Positions 43,778-53,490 of a stretch of DNA of 64,000 nt are shown here, in pieces. Below the pieces are notes generated by a model. The model saw nothing but the letters and a program-made list of their open reading frames with translations. It was not told the origin of the DNA and did no database searches. This DNA is from Pedobacter sp. Leaf216. GTDB lineage: Bacteria > Bacteroidota > Bacteroidia > Sphingobacteriales > Sphingobacteriaceae. A program made the position numbers and the translations under genes. Location of the stretch: positions 86 through 64,085 of the forward strand of contig NZ_LMKM01000009.1 in the NCBI RefSeq assembly GCF_001421515.1. Reading direction: 5' to 3'. Each line of letters begins with the position of its first letter. The stretch's first letter is position 1.

Positions 43778-43820
43778 TTTTCAGTTTGCAGTTTGAGTAA
43801 CCAGTTTACAAACCGAACTG

Positions 43821-43828
43821 CAAATATA
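43821..43828 (-). promoter_or_regulatory. ssrA -7 promoter element candidate
   Basis: TATATTTG on the minus strand matches TAnnTTTG and lies 44-51 bases upstream of the mature tmRNA 5' end, leaving a short 5' precursor for processing. A -33 element at the standard spacing is not clear. Confidence 0.4.
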
Positions 43829-43905
43829 CAAATTAAATGCCAAATAATAGCTGTAAACTAATATTTGGCATCTGAAATTAAAAATTGAAAATTGAAAATT
43901 GCAAA

Positions 43906-45105
43906 CTATACTTGTCTACCCGGATATTGCTGCAAAGCTACTTCCAAACAATCCATCGCAGCATTTAAATCATTAATATTTAATACGTATGCCATACGTA
44001 CCTCGTTTTTGCCCGAGCCTGGTGTAGAGTAAAACCCTGTAGCAGGTGCCATCATTACCGTTTGGTTATCATGACTAAAATCTTCTAAAATCCACTGACA
44101 GAACTTATCCGCATCGTCAATCGGAAATTTAGCCACAACATAAAATGCACCACCCGGATTCGGACAAAATACTCCATCAATATTGTTTAATCTGCCAACC
44201 AAAGTATCGCGGCGTAAAGTATATTCAGTGTTTACCTTTTCAAAATAACTATCTGGTGTATCTACAGCAGCAGCTCCTGCAATCTGTTCTACCATACCCG
44301 GACTCAACCTCGCCTGTGCAAATTTTAAACCTGAGGCAATAACTTCTTTGTTTTTAGTAATTAAACAGCCTAAACGAGCACCACATGCACTATAACGTTT
44401 AGAAACCGTATCCATAATAACAACATTTTCATCCAAGCCATCCAAATGCATTGGAGAAATAAATGCTCTGCCATCGTAACAGAATTCACGATAAGCTTCA
44501 TCTGAGAATAAAAACAGGTCGTATTTTATACAAAGCGTTTTTAAAGCCTCTAATTCTTCTCTTGAGTATAAATAACCAGTAGGGTTATTGGGGTTACAGA
44601 TAATTATAGCTTTCGTTTTTTCAGTAATCAGTTTTTCAAACTCAGCAATAGGAGGCAAGGCAAAACCATTTTCGATATAAGATAGGATCGGTTTCACCAC
44701 CACATTGCTCATACATGCAAAACCATTATAGTTGGCGTAAAAAGGTTCTGGAATAATAATTTCATCTCCCTCGTTTACACAGGTTTGCATGGCAATGGTT
44801 ATCGCTTCAGAACCACCCACGGTTACCAATATATTTTCTGGCGTAATATTATAGCCTAATTTATTGTAGTATTCGGTAAGTTTTAAACGGTAAGCAAGAG
44901 TACCCTCTGATGGTGTATAGGCCCAAACATTAAAATCAATGTTTTTTATGGCATTTAACATTCCTTCAGGGGTTTCTATATCTGGTTGACCAATGTTTAA
45001 ATGATAAACCTTTTTACCATCTTTTTTAGCTTGATCTGCAAAGGGAGTTAATTTTCTGATCGGCGATGCAGGCATCTGCACCCCTTTTTGTGAAATTTTT
45101 GGCAT
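43906..45105 (-). CDS. PLP-dependent aminotransferase (aspartate aminotransferase fold)
   Basis: A 399-residue class I/II aminotransferase. Pyridoxal phosphate Lys 236 in DTVSKRYSACGARLG; Asp 202-Tyr 205 in SDEAYRE; NPNNPTG at 171-177; a GGSEAIT loop binding phosphate; and Arg in VRMAYV for substrate carboxylate. Length is standard. It could act on aspartate, aromatic or branched-chain amino acids. The aromatic operon in this window lacks an aminotransferase, so a role with phenylpyruvate is possible but not shown. A terminator separates it from the upstream DUF1573 gene. Confidence 0.9.
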   Translation of the reverse strand: MPKISQKGVQMPASPIRKLTPFADQAKKDGKKVYHLNIGQPDIETPEGMLNAIKNIDFNVWAYTPSEGTLAYRLKLTEYYNKLGYNITPENILVTVGGSEAITIAMQTCVNEGDEIIIPEPFYANYNGFACMSNVVVKPILSYIENGFALPPIAEFEKLITEKTKAIIICNPNNPTGYLYSREELEALKTLCIKYDLFLFSDEAYREFCYDGRAFISPMHLDGLDENVVIMDTVSKRYSACGARLGCLITKNKEVIASGLKFAQARLSPGMVEQIAGAAAVDTPDSYFEKVNTEYTLRRDTLVGRLNNIDGVFCPNPGGAFYVVAKFPIDDADKFCQWILEDFSHDNQTVMMAPATGFYSTPGSGKNEVRMAYVLNINDLNAAMDCLEVALQQYPGRQV

Positions 45106-45117
45106 GGCACAAAAATA

Positions 45118-45147
45118 AAAAAGTCCCGATGAAAATCGGGACTTTTT
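45118..45147 (-). terminator. Terminator of the DUF1573 gene
   Basis: A 13-bp perfect stem (AAAAAGTCCCGAT / ATCGGGACTTTTT) with a GAAA loop, 20 bases after the DUF1573 stop and 12 bases before the aminotransferase ATG on the same strand. It may also act as an attenuator for the aminotransferase. Confidence 0.85.
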
Positions 45148-45167
45148 AAATATTATCGATTAAAAAA

Positions 45168-45560
45168 TTACTTTGATGCTGCGGCAACAGTTTCACCTTT
45201 AATGTAAAGCACTTTTATAGGTGTTTTAGCATTTGAAGTGATGGTTACAGCTTTTGAAAATGTAGATGGACCAGCAGCAGCATTAAATGTTACTGAAATT
45301 ACACCTGTTTCACCTTTTTTTAGTGGTGTAGAAGTATATTTAGGTACAGTACATCCACAGCTTGCTTCAGCTTTGGTAATAATTAATGGCTCTTCGCCAA
45401 CATTGGTGTATTTAAAATCGTAAGTAACTGGTTTGTTTAAAACAATTTTACCGAAATCGTGCGTTTCAGCTTCAAATTTAAATTCAGCAGGTTTAGCTTG
45501 TGCATTTGCAGCAATACCAAAACCTAAAACAAAAGCGAATAATACTAAGATCTTTTTCAT
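45168..45560 (-). CDS. DUF1573 domain-containing secreted protein
   Basis: A 130-residue exported protein starting MKKILVLFAFVLGFGIAANAQ at 45560; a longer frame to 45719 would put 53 atypical residues before the signal peptide. The mature part is the DUF1573 Ig-like fold: EFKFEAETHDFGKIVLNKPVTYDFKYTNVGEEPLIITKAEASCGCTVPKYT, with the characteristic SCGCT. Such proteins are common, abundant periplasmic or surface proteins in Bacteroidota of unknown role. A promoter match lies at 45597-45625. Confidence 0.88.
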   Translation of the reverse strand: MKKILVLFAFVLGFGIAANAQAKPAEFKFEAETHDFGKIVLNKPVTYDFKYTNVGEEPLIITKAEASCGCTVPKYTSTPLKKGETGVISVTFNAAAGPSTFSKAVTITSNAKTPIKVLYIKGETVAAASK

Positions 45561-45596
45561 GTTATGTGGTTGTAATTTATTTTTAAATTCCTTAAA

Positions 45597-45625
45597 CAAA
45601 TTTAATGTTTTCAGATTAAAACAAA
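45597..45625 (-). promoter_or_regulatory. Promoter of the DUF1573 gene
   Basis: On the minus strand TTTG (45622-45625) and TAAATTTG (45597-45604) match the Bacteroidota -33/-7 consensus with a 17-base spacer. The predicted leader is about 30 bases. Confidence 0.45.
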
Positions 45626-45701
45626 AACTATTCCAATTATTATTTTGCAAATCGATATATAATTTTACAATCGAGGTTAAAGGCAAACTTTTAATTTTGT
45701 A

Positions 45702-45709
45702 TATATTTG
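45702..45709 (+). promoter_or_regulatory. -7 element of the E1 dehydrogenase gene
   Basis: TATATTTG is an exact TAnnTTTG match, 22 bases before the ATG at 45732. The -33 part is not clear. Confidence 0.4.
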
Positions 45710-45731
45710 CCGCAACCAATCTTTGATTACT

Positions 45732-48152
45732 ATGCCGAATGAAAAATTGATGACCAACCCTATTGATGCTTCTGAATTAAGTTTTGATGATTTTAAATCA
45801 ATTGTTATAAACGACTATAAAACAGCTTATGAGAGTAGGCAGGCAAGTGTTTTAGGTCGTAGAGAAGTATTGACAGGCAAGGCTAAGTTTGGCATTTTTG
45901 GGGATGGTAAAGAGGTTCCGCAGGTTGCCATGGCCAAAGCTTTTAAAAACGGCGATTGGCGTTCGGGTTATTACCGAGATCAAACTTTTGCTTTCGCAAC
46001 AGGCATTTCCACTATAAAAGAATTTTTTGCACAACTTTATGCAAATCCCACCAATGGGGCCGATCCTTTTTCTGGTGGCAGGCAGATGAACTGTCACTTT
46101 GCAACCAAATCAATTAATGAAGATGGGAGTTGGAACGATTTAACACAGATAAAAAACTGTTCATCAGATATTTCGCCAACCGGAGGGCAAATGGCGCGCC
46201 TGGTGGGTTTAGCTTATGCATCTAAACTGTTCAGGCAAAATCGAGAACTCGACTATCTAAAACATTTTTCTGTTAATGGTAATGAAGTTGCTTTTGGTAC
46301 CATCGGCAATGCATCTACATCAGAAGGAGTATTTTTTGAAGCCATTAATGCAGCAGGGGTTTTGCAGATTCCGATGGCTATCTCCATTTGGGACGATGCT
46401 TATGGAATCTCCGTTCCGGCAAAATACCAAACCACTAAAGAAGATATTTCTGAGGTTTTAAAAGGTTTCCAACGGGAGCCAGAACAACCTGGATACGAAA
46501 TCTATAAAGTAAAAGGCTGGGATTATCCCGCGTTATGCGAAGTGTATGAAAAAGCAATAAATGTTTGCAGAACCGAACACGTACCGGTTTTAATCCACGT
46601 AACCGAACTCACTCAACCTCAAGGGCATTCTACTTCCGGTTCTCATGAGCGTTATAAATCAAAAGATCGTTTAACCTGGGAAACTGAGCATGATTGTATT
46701 CTAAAAATGCGTGAATGGATGCTCGATTCTGCAATTGCTACAGAAGAAGAAATAGCAGAAATAGAAAAAGAAGCTAAAATATTTGTTCGTAATGCCCAAA
46801 AAGAAGCCTGGAATGAGTTTTTAGATAGCATTAAGCCAGAGCATAAGCAAGTTGTCGACCTGATCAGTGGGGTGGCTAAACATCAGCCCGAGCTGGCGAA
46901 AATCGCCGCCAATTTAGCTTCAATTGCTGATGCACAACGCAGAGAGGTTTTTGTTGCTGCACGTAAGGCGATCCGGTTATCAGTAAATAACAGCTCAGCA
47001 GAGCGCGATGAATTGTTAAACTGGTACAAAAACCAGGAAAAATTTAATTACGACAGGTACAACTCAAAACTACATACCGATGGTAAGGAAAGTCCTGCAA
47101 AAATTGCGGTTGTAGATCCAATTTATGATGACCTGTCTAAAATGGTTGATGGCAGGGAAGTACTTAACGCCTGTTTTAACGAAAATTTTGCCCGCGATCA
47201 GCGTTTGGTTGCTTTTGGTGAAGATTTAGGTAATATTGGTGATGTGAATCAAGGTTTTGCGGGTTTACAGGCCAAATATGGCGAATTAAGAATTACCGAT
47301 ACCGGAATTAGAGAAATGACCATTATGGGTCAGGGAATAGGCCTTGGAATGCGTGGTTTGAAACCCATTGCCGAAATACAGTACCTTGATTATTTAATAT
47401 TTGCATTAAACGTGCTGAGTGATGATTTAGCCTCACTTTCATACCGTACAAAAGGCATTCAAAAAGCACCCGTTATTGTGCGTACTCGTGGCCACCGGTT
47501 AGAAGGTATCTGGCATTCTGGCTCGCCAATCAGTATGTTATTGGGTTCATTAAGAGGTTTACACCTTTGTGTACCCAGAAATATGACACAAGCTGCTGGA
47601 ATTTACAATACCCTTTTTAGGGCTGATGAACCTGCTATAGTAATCGAATGTTTAAATGGTTACCGTTTAAAAGAAAAATTACCTACAAACGTGGGCGAAT
47701 TTACTGTTCCTTTAGGTAAAGCCGAAGTTTTGGAAGAAGGAAGCGATATTACCGTAGTTTCTTATGGTTCTTCGTTAAGGATAGTTCAGGAGGCAGCAGA
47801 AGAATTAAGTCTTTTAGGTATTTCTGTAGAAATTATAGATCCGCAAACCCTTTTACCTTTCGATATAAACCATGTTTGTGTAAATTCACTTTCAAAAACC
47901 AATAAATTACTGATTGTAGATGAAGATGTTCCTGGAGGCGCATCGGCATATATCTTACAAAAGATTTTAGAGGAACAAAAAGGATATTTCCACCTGGATG
48001 GGCAGCCAAAAACATTATCGGCAAAAGCACACCGTCCACCGTTCGGTTCTGATGGTGATTATTTTAGTAAACCATCTGTAGATGACGTGATTGAAACCAT
48101 TTATCAAATGATGCATGATGCGAATCCGGCAAAATACCCTGCAATATTTTAA
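45732..48152 (+). CDS. 2-oxoacid dehydrogenase E1 component, fused alpha/beta subunits
   Basis: An 806-residue thiamine diphosphate enzyme, the E1 decarboxylase of a branched-chain or related 2-oxoacid dehydrogenase complex. The N-terminal ~430 residues are the alpha part, with the ThDP region GNASTSEGVFFEAINAAGVLQIPMAISIWDDAYGIS. The C-terminal ~330 residues are the beta part (RLVAFGEDLGNIGDVNQGFAGLQAKYG, then RTRGHRLEGIWHSGSP and SLSKTNKLLIVDEDVPGG). Alpha/beta fusion is the known form in Bacteroidota. The ATG at 45732 follows an in-frame TTG at 45723. E2 and E3 genes are not nearby. Possible terminator at 48262-48292. Confidence 0.9.
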   Translation: MPNEKLMTNPIDASELSFDDFKSIVINDYKTAYESRQASVLGRREVLTGKAKFGIFGDGKEVPQVAMAKAFKNGDWRSGYYRDQTFAFATGISTIKEFFAQLYANPTNGADPFSGGRQMNCHFATKSINEDGSWNDLTQIKNCSSDISPTGGQMARLVGLAYASKLFRQNRELDYLKHFSVNGNEVAFGTIGNASTSEGVFFEAINAAGVLQIPMAISIWDDAYGISVPAKYQTTKEDISEVLKGFQREPEQPGYEIYKVKGWDYPALCEVYEKAINVCRTEHVPVLIHVTELTQPQGHSTSGSHERYKSKDRLTWETEHDCILKMREWMLDSAIATEEEIAEIEKEAKIFVRNAQKEAWNEFLDSIKPEHKQVVDLISGVAKHQPELAKIAANLASIADAQRREVFVAARKAIRLSVNNSSAERDELLNWYKNQEKFNYDRYNSKLHTDGKESPAKIAVVDPIYDDLSKMVDGREVLNACFNENFARDQRLVAFGEDLGNIGDVNQGFAGLQAKYGELRITDTGIREMTIMGQGIGLGMRGLKPIAEIQYLDYLIFALNVLSDDLASLSYRTKGIQKAPVIVRTRGHRLEGIWHSGSPISMLLGSLRGLHLCVPRNMTQAAGIYNTLFRADEPAIVIECLNGYRLKEKLPTNVGEFTVPLGKAEVLEEGSDITVVSYGSSLRIVQEAAEELSLLGISVEIIDPQTLLPFDINHVCVNSLSKTNKLLIVDEDVPGGASAYILQKILEEQKGYFHLDGQPKTLSAKAHRPPFGSDGDYFSKPSVDDVIETIYQMMHDANPAKYPAIF

Positions 48153-48261
48153 CTTTTGAACTAAATAGCGGTCAATATGATTCCCTCTGATTGCTATCTT
48201 CGGTTTATTAAAATCTTGTAGTCACATTAAGACGAAAATAATTGTTTTTTATAAATAAGGT

Positions 48262-48292
48262 AAAAATCCGGTTACTTAGTAATCGAATTTTT
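48262..48292 (+). terminator. Possible terminator of the E1 gene
   Basis: An imperfect 14-bp stem (AAAAATCCGGTTAC / GTAATCGAATTTTT, one mismatch and one G-U) with a 3-base loop, ending in TTTTT. About 110 bases after the stop. Confidence 0.4.
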
Positions 48293-48383
48293 ATATACTT
48301 TTATAAATCATAACATTTTTTTTATCTCAGTATGTTTTATATCATCCCAATTGTGAAACACTGTAATTATTTAGGCTTTTTAC

Positions 48384-50741
48384 ATGCATTTTCCAAGAGT
48401 AAAAATGATTAGTTTTTACTGGGAAATGAAGCAGTATTGTGTTAATAAACAGATTAATTACACACTCCGTATTTTTAAAACTGGTATTGTAATTTCGTCG
48501 TTTTTATTGCTTTGCAACGCTGGTTTTGCACAAATGAGCGCACCGCAGAAAAAACTAGACAGCCTTTTAAGTTTAAATCAAAAAAATACAAAATCTGATT
48601 CGACCAAGATCAAAATATTGACTGAGGTTTACCGTCAGTACATGAGGATGCGGAATATTGATAAATCTGAAGAATATTTAGATAAGACGATCCAGCTTGC
48701 CCATGAAAAGAACCTAAAGAAATTTTCTGCAATAGCCTTTTACCGTAGGGCACTGATGTACCATGGCCGTTCTGATTACCAGAAGGCAGAAGAAAACTAC
48801 CTTAATGCAGTTGCTGAATTTGCTTCAATAGGTAATCAGGATATGGAAGCCGGAACCTATCTTAACCTTGGTGCGCTTTACGGTAGTATTCCGGATTATG
48901 TTAAATCGCTGGATGTAAATCAAAAAGCAATTGCGATTTATGAGAAAATGGGCAATGAAACCGACATGGCCAGTTGTTATACCAATATTTCTACCATATA
49001 TCAAAATTTGGGCAATCAGAGTCAGGCTTTAGTGTATATGAAAATGGCATTAAAGGTTTTCCTCAAAGATGGTGAAAACACCAGGGGAGTGGCTGTGGTG
49101 TATGAATTAATAGGTTCCAACTATTTCGAAGCCTCAGATAAAGAGCTGATGGAAATGAATGTGTTGCCTAAACAGAAGGTTAAATTGGCTTTGGAGCATT
49201 ATAATAAATCGCTTAAGGTAGCAGAGGCCATTAATGATATCGGGCTTGTGGCTACAGTGAAACGCGATCTTGCTGATATTTACAGTGCTATTGGCGATAA
49301 TGATGCCGCATTACTTTCTTACCAAAAATCGGTTGAATTAAATAAAACCAGGGATGATAAGGAATCTTATGCTTCCAGTTTATATGCACTGGGTAATTTT
49401 TATCAAAAACAAAATGACCTCGATAACGCCTTGATCCTGCTTAAAAACAGTTTGAAAATAGCCGAAGACAATAGGTTTCTGGAAATTGAAAAGCAATCCA
49501 GTTTATGCTTAAGTGCCGTTTACGAAAAACAGAAAGATTACAATAAATCGTTGGCTTATTACAAACAGTATATTGTATTAAGGGATAAAATTTTTGACCA
49601 GGAAAAGGAAAAAGAAATCACCAGAAGGCAAATGCAGATTGATTTTGGCGTAAAAGAACGCGATTATTTAATGAAGCAAAAACTTACGGAAGGAGAGTTA
49701 AAAAGACAACAGCAAGAACTTATTCTGCGTAGGCAACAGTTGGCCTTAAGTGATAAAGAAAACGCCTTAGATTTATTAACGTTCCAAAAAGCAAAGGCCG
49801 ATCTTGATATTCAGCGTTTGGCACAGGAAGGTAGATTTGCCAATGCTAAATTTCAGGCACAAATTGCGGCAAGTGTAAAAGATAAACAGATTAGCAAACA
49901 GGAGCAACAAATTAAATTTGATTGGCGCGTAAAAATATTTCTAACCATTGCCGCTACACTAATTTTAATAATAGCCGTGGTTATATTTTTTAACCAGAGA
50001 AAAACAACCAGGTTAAATAAAATTATCAATAACCAAAAACGCGAACTGGAGCAGTTAAGTAAGGTTAAAGACCGTATTTTTAGTGTGGTAAGTCATGATA
50101 TGCGTACGCCGGTAAATTCACTGATCTCCTTTATGCAATTGTTGGAAGGTGGTAATATTGAGCAGGAAAAGTTAAACCGTTACGCCGCTTCCCTTAAAAA
50201 TAACCTTACCTATACCTCTACAATGATGGAGAATCTGCTCAATTGGGCGGCAAGTCAGATGCAGGGTTTCAATCCATATTTAGAGTCGCTTGATATACAT
50301 TATTTGGTAGCTGAGGTGATTAATTCCTTACAGGATGTGGCCGGTCAGAAGCATTTAAACATCAATAACCTGGTACCCGAGAAAAGCATTTGTAAAGCAG
50401 ATGAAAATATGCTTAGCCTGGTGCTGCGCAATTTAATAAGCAATGCAATTAAATTTACGCCCAATGGTGGTTTGATTGAAATTACTGCAGCCGGATTGGA
50501 AAATTATATGGAGCTAAAAATCTCTGATAATGGCATTGGTTTAACACAGGTGCAGGTAAACCATTTTAATAAACCCGGTTACCTTGGTGCTGGAGTGAGT
50601 ACTTTGGGTACCAATAAAGAAAAAGGCACAGGTTTAGGTTTACTGCTCTGCCGAACTTTTATCGGTTTAATGGATGGCAAAATCAGTGCTGATGTTAATC
50701 CTTCAGGTGGTAGCTACTTTAAAATTATATTGAAGAAATAA
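48384..50741 (+). CDS. TPR sensor histidine kinase (HisKA type)
   Basis: A 785-residue kinase. A hydrophobic secretion segment (TGIVISSFLLLCNAGFAQ) is followed by about six tetratricopeptide repeats, a coiled-coil (~residues 410-510), one membrane helix (IFLTIAATLILIIAVVIFF), then the HisKA box VVSHDMRTPVNSL and a HATPase domain (MLSLVLRNLISNAIKFTP, ISDNGIGL, GTGLGLLLC). A second Met at 48426 would shorten the N-terminus by 14 residues and is a credible start. The convergent LytTR regulator ends one base after its stop and may be its partner, though they are not cotranscribed. Confidence 0.87.
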   Translation: MHFPRVKMISFYWEMKQYCVNKQINYTLRIFKTGIVISSFLLLCNAGFAQMSAPQKKLDSLLSLNQKNTKSDSTKIKILTEVYRQYMRMRNIDKSEEYLDKTIQLAHEKNLKKFSAIAFYRRALMYHGRSDYQKAEENYLNAVAEFASIGNQDMEAGTYLNLGALYGSIPDYVKSLDVNQKAIAIYEKMGNETDMASCYTNISTIYQNLGNQSQALVYMKMALKVFLKDGENTRGVAVVYELIGSNYFEASDKELMEMNVLPKQKVKLALEHYNKSLKVAEAINDIGLVATVKRDLADIYSAIGDNDAALLSYQKSVELNKTRDDKESYASSLYALGNFYQKQNDLDNALILLKNSLKIAEDNRFLEIEKQSSLCLSAVYEKQKDYNKSLAYYKQYIVLRDKIFDQEKEKEITRRQMQIDFGVKERDYLMKQKLTEGELKRQQQELILRRQQLALSDKENALDLLTFQKAKADLDIQRLAQEGRFANAKFQAQIAASVKDKQISKQEQQIKFDWRVKIFLTIAATLILIIAVVIFFNQRKTTRLNKIINNQKRELEQLSKVKDRIFSVVSHDMRTPVNSLISFMQLLEGGNIEQEKLNRYAASLKNNLTYTSTMMENLLNWAASQMQGFNPYLESLDIHYLVAEVINSLQDVAGQKHLNINNLVPEKSICKADENMLSLVLRNLISNAIKFTPNGGLIEITAAGLENYMELKISDNGIGLTQVQVNHFNKPGYLGAGVSTLGTNKEKGTGLGLLLCRTFIGLMDGKISADVNPSGGSYFKIILKK

Positions 50742-51497
50742 TTATTTTAAAAACCTGGATAAGATTTTTTTATCGATAGATTTCTCCAGCAATTCCTGAC
50801 GGTTGGATGCACTGATGGGTACAAGGAAATTGTGCTCTAAATGCACCTCGTGGTTAGTTAACGTAGTAATATGGTTGATGTTGATAATGTACTGCTTGTG
50901 TACCCTTGAAAATATTTTGGATGGCAATTGTTTTTCAAGGTTTTTCAAACTAACCAAAATAATATGCTTGTCGGAACTTGTAAATAGTTTAGAAAAATCG
51001 CCCATACTTTCAATGTAAATCACTTGATCGTACCTTAATTTGGTAATGCCTTTGGTTTCTCTGAAAAAGAAATGGTCGCCACCTTCCTCATTGGTAGAAT
51101 TGTCATCATAGGTTTTTTCTTTTCCTACGAGTTTTTTCAATTCGAGGTATTCAATAGCTTTATTGGTTGCCTTTAATATGCGCTCAAAAGTTGCAGGTTT
51201 AACAATGAAATCTAATGCATCAAGATTGAAACTTTCTGCTGCATATTCGCTAAATGAGGTGATAAATATAAATAAAGGCTGTTGCTTAAGGCTTTTTAAT
51301 AAATCCATACCAGATAGTTCGGGCATATCAATATCAGAGTAAACAATATCAACGGTATTGGTTGATAAAATTTGTGAAGCCTCGATACCATTATTACATA
51401 CTGCTATAATGTTTAATGATGGGATTTTTTTAAGATGCATTTCAATTGCATCTCTTTCTATTTCGTTATCATCAACGATTAAGCAGCTATAGGTCAT
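50742..51497 (-). CDS. LytTR family response regulator
   Basis: A 251-residue regulator. Receiver domain at residues 1-~120: acidic pair D9-D10, phospho-Asp 55 in IVYSDIDMPELSG, Lys in FIVKPAT. A linker precedes the C-terminal LytTR DNA-binding domain (HFFFRETKGITKLRYDQVIYIESMGDFSKLFT, then FSRVHKQYIININHI). Its stop codon abuts that of the convergent histidine kinase gene (TAATTA), so transcription of the two can interfere. Start at 51497 is the only good one. Confidence 0.9.
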   Translation of the reverse strand: MTYSCLIVDDNEIERDAIEMHLKKIPSLNIIAVCNNGIEASQILSTNTVDIVYSDIDMPELSGMDLLKSLKQQPLFIFITSFSEYAAESFNLDALDFIVKPATFERILKATNKAIEYLELKKLVGKEKTYDDNSTNEEGGDHFFFRETKGITKLRYDQVIYIESMGDFSKLFTSSDKHIILVSLKNLEKQLPSKIFSRVHKQYIININHITTLTNHEVHLEHNFLVPISASNRQELLEKSIDKKILSRFLK

Positions 51498-51626
51498 TTA
51501 GGGATAGGTTATTTTAATTTTAGTGAACAACAAAAAACTATACTTAATGTTTCTAATTTACACTAAAATGTAGATTATAATACATGTCAGGTATCAATTT
51601 TTTGATAAAGTTGGTATACACTATTA

Positions 51627-52232
51627 TTAGCGGTGTTTCTTTTCGCCAGTGTATAATTTTTCGCCGGCTTTTATGGCCAATTGGAGGTCGTTCTCTTCTG
51701 GTGGCACGGGGCAGCGGTAGCCATCGCTGTAGGCGCAATAAGGATTATAGGCCTTGTTAAAGTCCAATTCAATCTGGTTATCTTTAATATTTTTGGCATC
51801 CAGATCAATATATCTGCCACCTCCATAAGTTTCTTTATTATTGGTTTCGTCGGTAAATGGAAGAAAAAGATGGTCTTTATAAATCGGATTGGTTGATAGC
51901 GAAACACTTCTATACAATGTCATTTGCATTTTAACACCGTTCAAACTGAAATTTACATGTGCAAACCTGAAATAATCGCTACTTGTTCCGTTAAAAGTTG
52001 GCATTTTAAACACTTTTTCATTTTTAAGTATTTCTACTTCAGCCAATACCTTATAGGCACTGTCTGCATCAAAAAAGTGCAGGTTTTGCAGGTCTTTCTT
52101 TTTAAGCGGAGAATTGTTATCCTTTAAAAAATCTGCCTTGTAAGCCTCACGGTGCTGTGCAATCTGCTCAGTATAGGTTTGGGCAAAAGTATTTATACTC
52201 ACCAGCAGAAATAATATGGTAATGATTCTCAT
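51627..52232 (-). CDS. DUF1684 domain-containing protein
   Basis: A 201-residue exported protein (signal peptide ending TFAQ). The DUF1684 core is seen as HREAYKADFLKDNNSPLKKKDLQNLHFF near the start and RYIDLDAKNIKDNQIELDFNKAYNPYCAYSDGYRCPVPPEENDL, with the conserved NPYCAY...CPxPPxEN near the end. Function unknown. It starts 3 bases after the aroC stop, so it is the last gene of the aromatic operon transcript or read through from it. Confidence 0.85.
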   Translation of the reverse strand: MRIITILFLLVSINTFAQTYTEQIAQHREAYKADFLKDNNSPLKKKDLQNLHFFDADSAYKVLAEVEILKNEKVFKMPTFNGTSSDYFRFAHVNFSLNGVKMQMTLYRSVSLSTNPIYKDHLFLPFTDETNNKETYGGGRYIDLDAKNIKDNQIELDFNKAYNPYCAYSDGYRCPVPPEENDLQLAIKAGEKLYTGEKKHR

Positions 52233-52234
52233 GC

Positions 52235-53332
52235 TTAAATTACACTTGCTTTATTTCTTAAAAACTGATCAGCTAAAACCAGGGCGGCCATCGCTTCTAC
52301 AATTACCACAGCTCTGGGAACCACACATGGATCGTGCCTGCCTTTTCCTTTAATTTCTGAAGCTTCACCAGCGGCATTAATGGTTTGCTGGTTGTGCATT
52401 ATGGTTGCAACAGGTTTAAAAGCTACTTTAAAAGTAATATCCATTCCGTTAGAAATGCCACCCAAAATACCACCGGCATAATTGGTAGTGGTTTTAAATA
52501 CTTTAGCATCTGCATTCTTTGGTTGTGGAATATCATTGTGTTGCGATCCTCTTAATTCGCTTCCTGCAAAACCAGAGCCATATTCAAAGCCATGTACGGC
52601 ATTAATACTCAGCATTGCCTTGCCCAAATCGGCATGTAATTTATCAAAAACAGGCTCTCCTAAACCAGCCGGACAACCCTTTATAACACAACCAATTTTT
52701 CCGCCAACGGTATCTCCGTCTTTACGAACTGAATCAATAAACTCAATCATTTCGTGTGCCGTTGCAGGATCAGCGCAGCGCACAATATTTTCTTCCCTGA
52801 TTTGAAGTAGCGCAGCTAAATCATTGCTTTCTAAATTTGGTGCTTCGATAGTACCTACCGAAGTAACGTGAGCAAAAATTTCGATACCCTGCTGTTTTAA
52901 AAACAATTTGGCAATTGCACCTGCAGCTACACGGGCAGCTGTTTCACGGGCAGAAGAACGGCCTCCGCCACGGTGATCACGAATACCATATTTTGCATCA
53001 TAAACATAATCGGCATGGCTCGGACGGTAAATATCAACATTGTGGCCATAATCTTTTGAGCGTTGATCTTCGTTCGGAATTAAAAGTGCAATCGGTGTAC
53101 CTGTACTTTTTCCTTCAAAAATGCCCGACAAAATCTGAACGGTATCGCTTTCTTTCCTTTGTGTGGTTATTTTGGATTGACCCGGTTTACGTTTATCCAG
53201 TTCTGACTGGATAAAATCCATATCAATATCCAACTGCGCCGGACAGCCGTCAATAATTACCCCAATTGCTACGCCATGAGATTCGCCAAAGGTAGTGATG
53301 CGAAATAGTTGCCCGAATGAATTGCCTGCCAT
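52235..53332 (-). CDS. aroC: Chorismate synthase
   Basis: Converts 5-enolpyruvylshikimate 3-phosphate to chorismate, the last common step of the shikimate pathway; needs reduced FMN. A 365-residue protein with all three signature regions: [19 protein letters not shown], the basic [39 protein letters not shown] and [11 protein letters not shown], ending with [19 protein letters not shown]. Standard length. It is followed 2 bases later by the DUF1684 gene and preceded by aroA with a 147-base gap containing short repeats. Confidence 0.96.
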   Translation of the reverse strand: MAGNSFGQLFRITTFGESHGVAIGVIIDGCPAQLDIDMDFIQSELDKRKPGQSKITTQRKESDTVQILSGIFEGKSTGTPIALLIPNEDQRSKDYGHNVDIYRPSHADYVYDAKYGIRDHRGGGRSSARETAARVAAGAIAKLFLKQQGIEIFAHVTSVGTIEAPNLESNDLAALLQIREENIVRCADPATAHEMIEFIDSVRKDGDTVGGKIGCVIKGCPAGLGEPVFDKLHADLGKAMLSINAVHGFEYGSGFAGSELRGSQHNDIPQPKNADAKVFKTTTNYAGGILGGISNGMDITFKVAFKPVATIMHNQQTINAAGEASEIKGKGRHDPCVVPRAVVIVEAMAALVLADQFLRNKASVI

Positions 53333-53340
53333 ATTATTTA

Positions 53341-53490
53341 GATGTTAGATTTGAGATAATAGATTTGAGATTTACACCTCAAGCCCTACTCAAATCTAGT
53401 TAGCTTGTTGTTTATTTGTCTTAATTTAATCTAGTGTTCAACCCTGGTATAGATTCTCTCAAATCTCCTATCTCGTGTCTCAAATCTCTT
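53341..53490. repeat. AGATTTGAGA repeat cluster
   Basis: In the aroA-aroC gap, TTAGATTTGAGATAATAGAT and the following AGATTTGAGATTT (53344-53373) are mirrored by TCTCAAATCTCC and TCTCAAATCTCTTT (53458-53490, reaching the aroA end). The repeated unit is AGATTTGAGA in both orientations. Typical of short intergenic repeats; no function assigned. Confidence 0.6.

Noticed and set aside
45561-45719. N-terminal extension of the DUF1573 protein
   Set aside because: Would place 53 residues before a clean signal peptide and cross the promoter match at 45597-45625.
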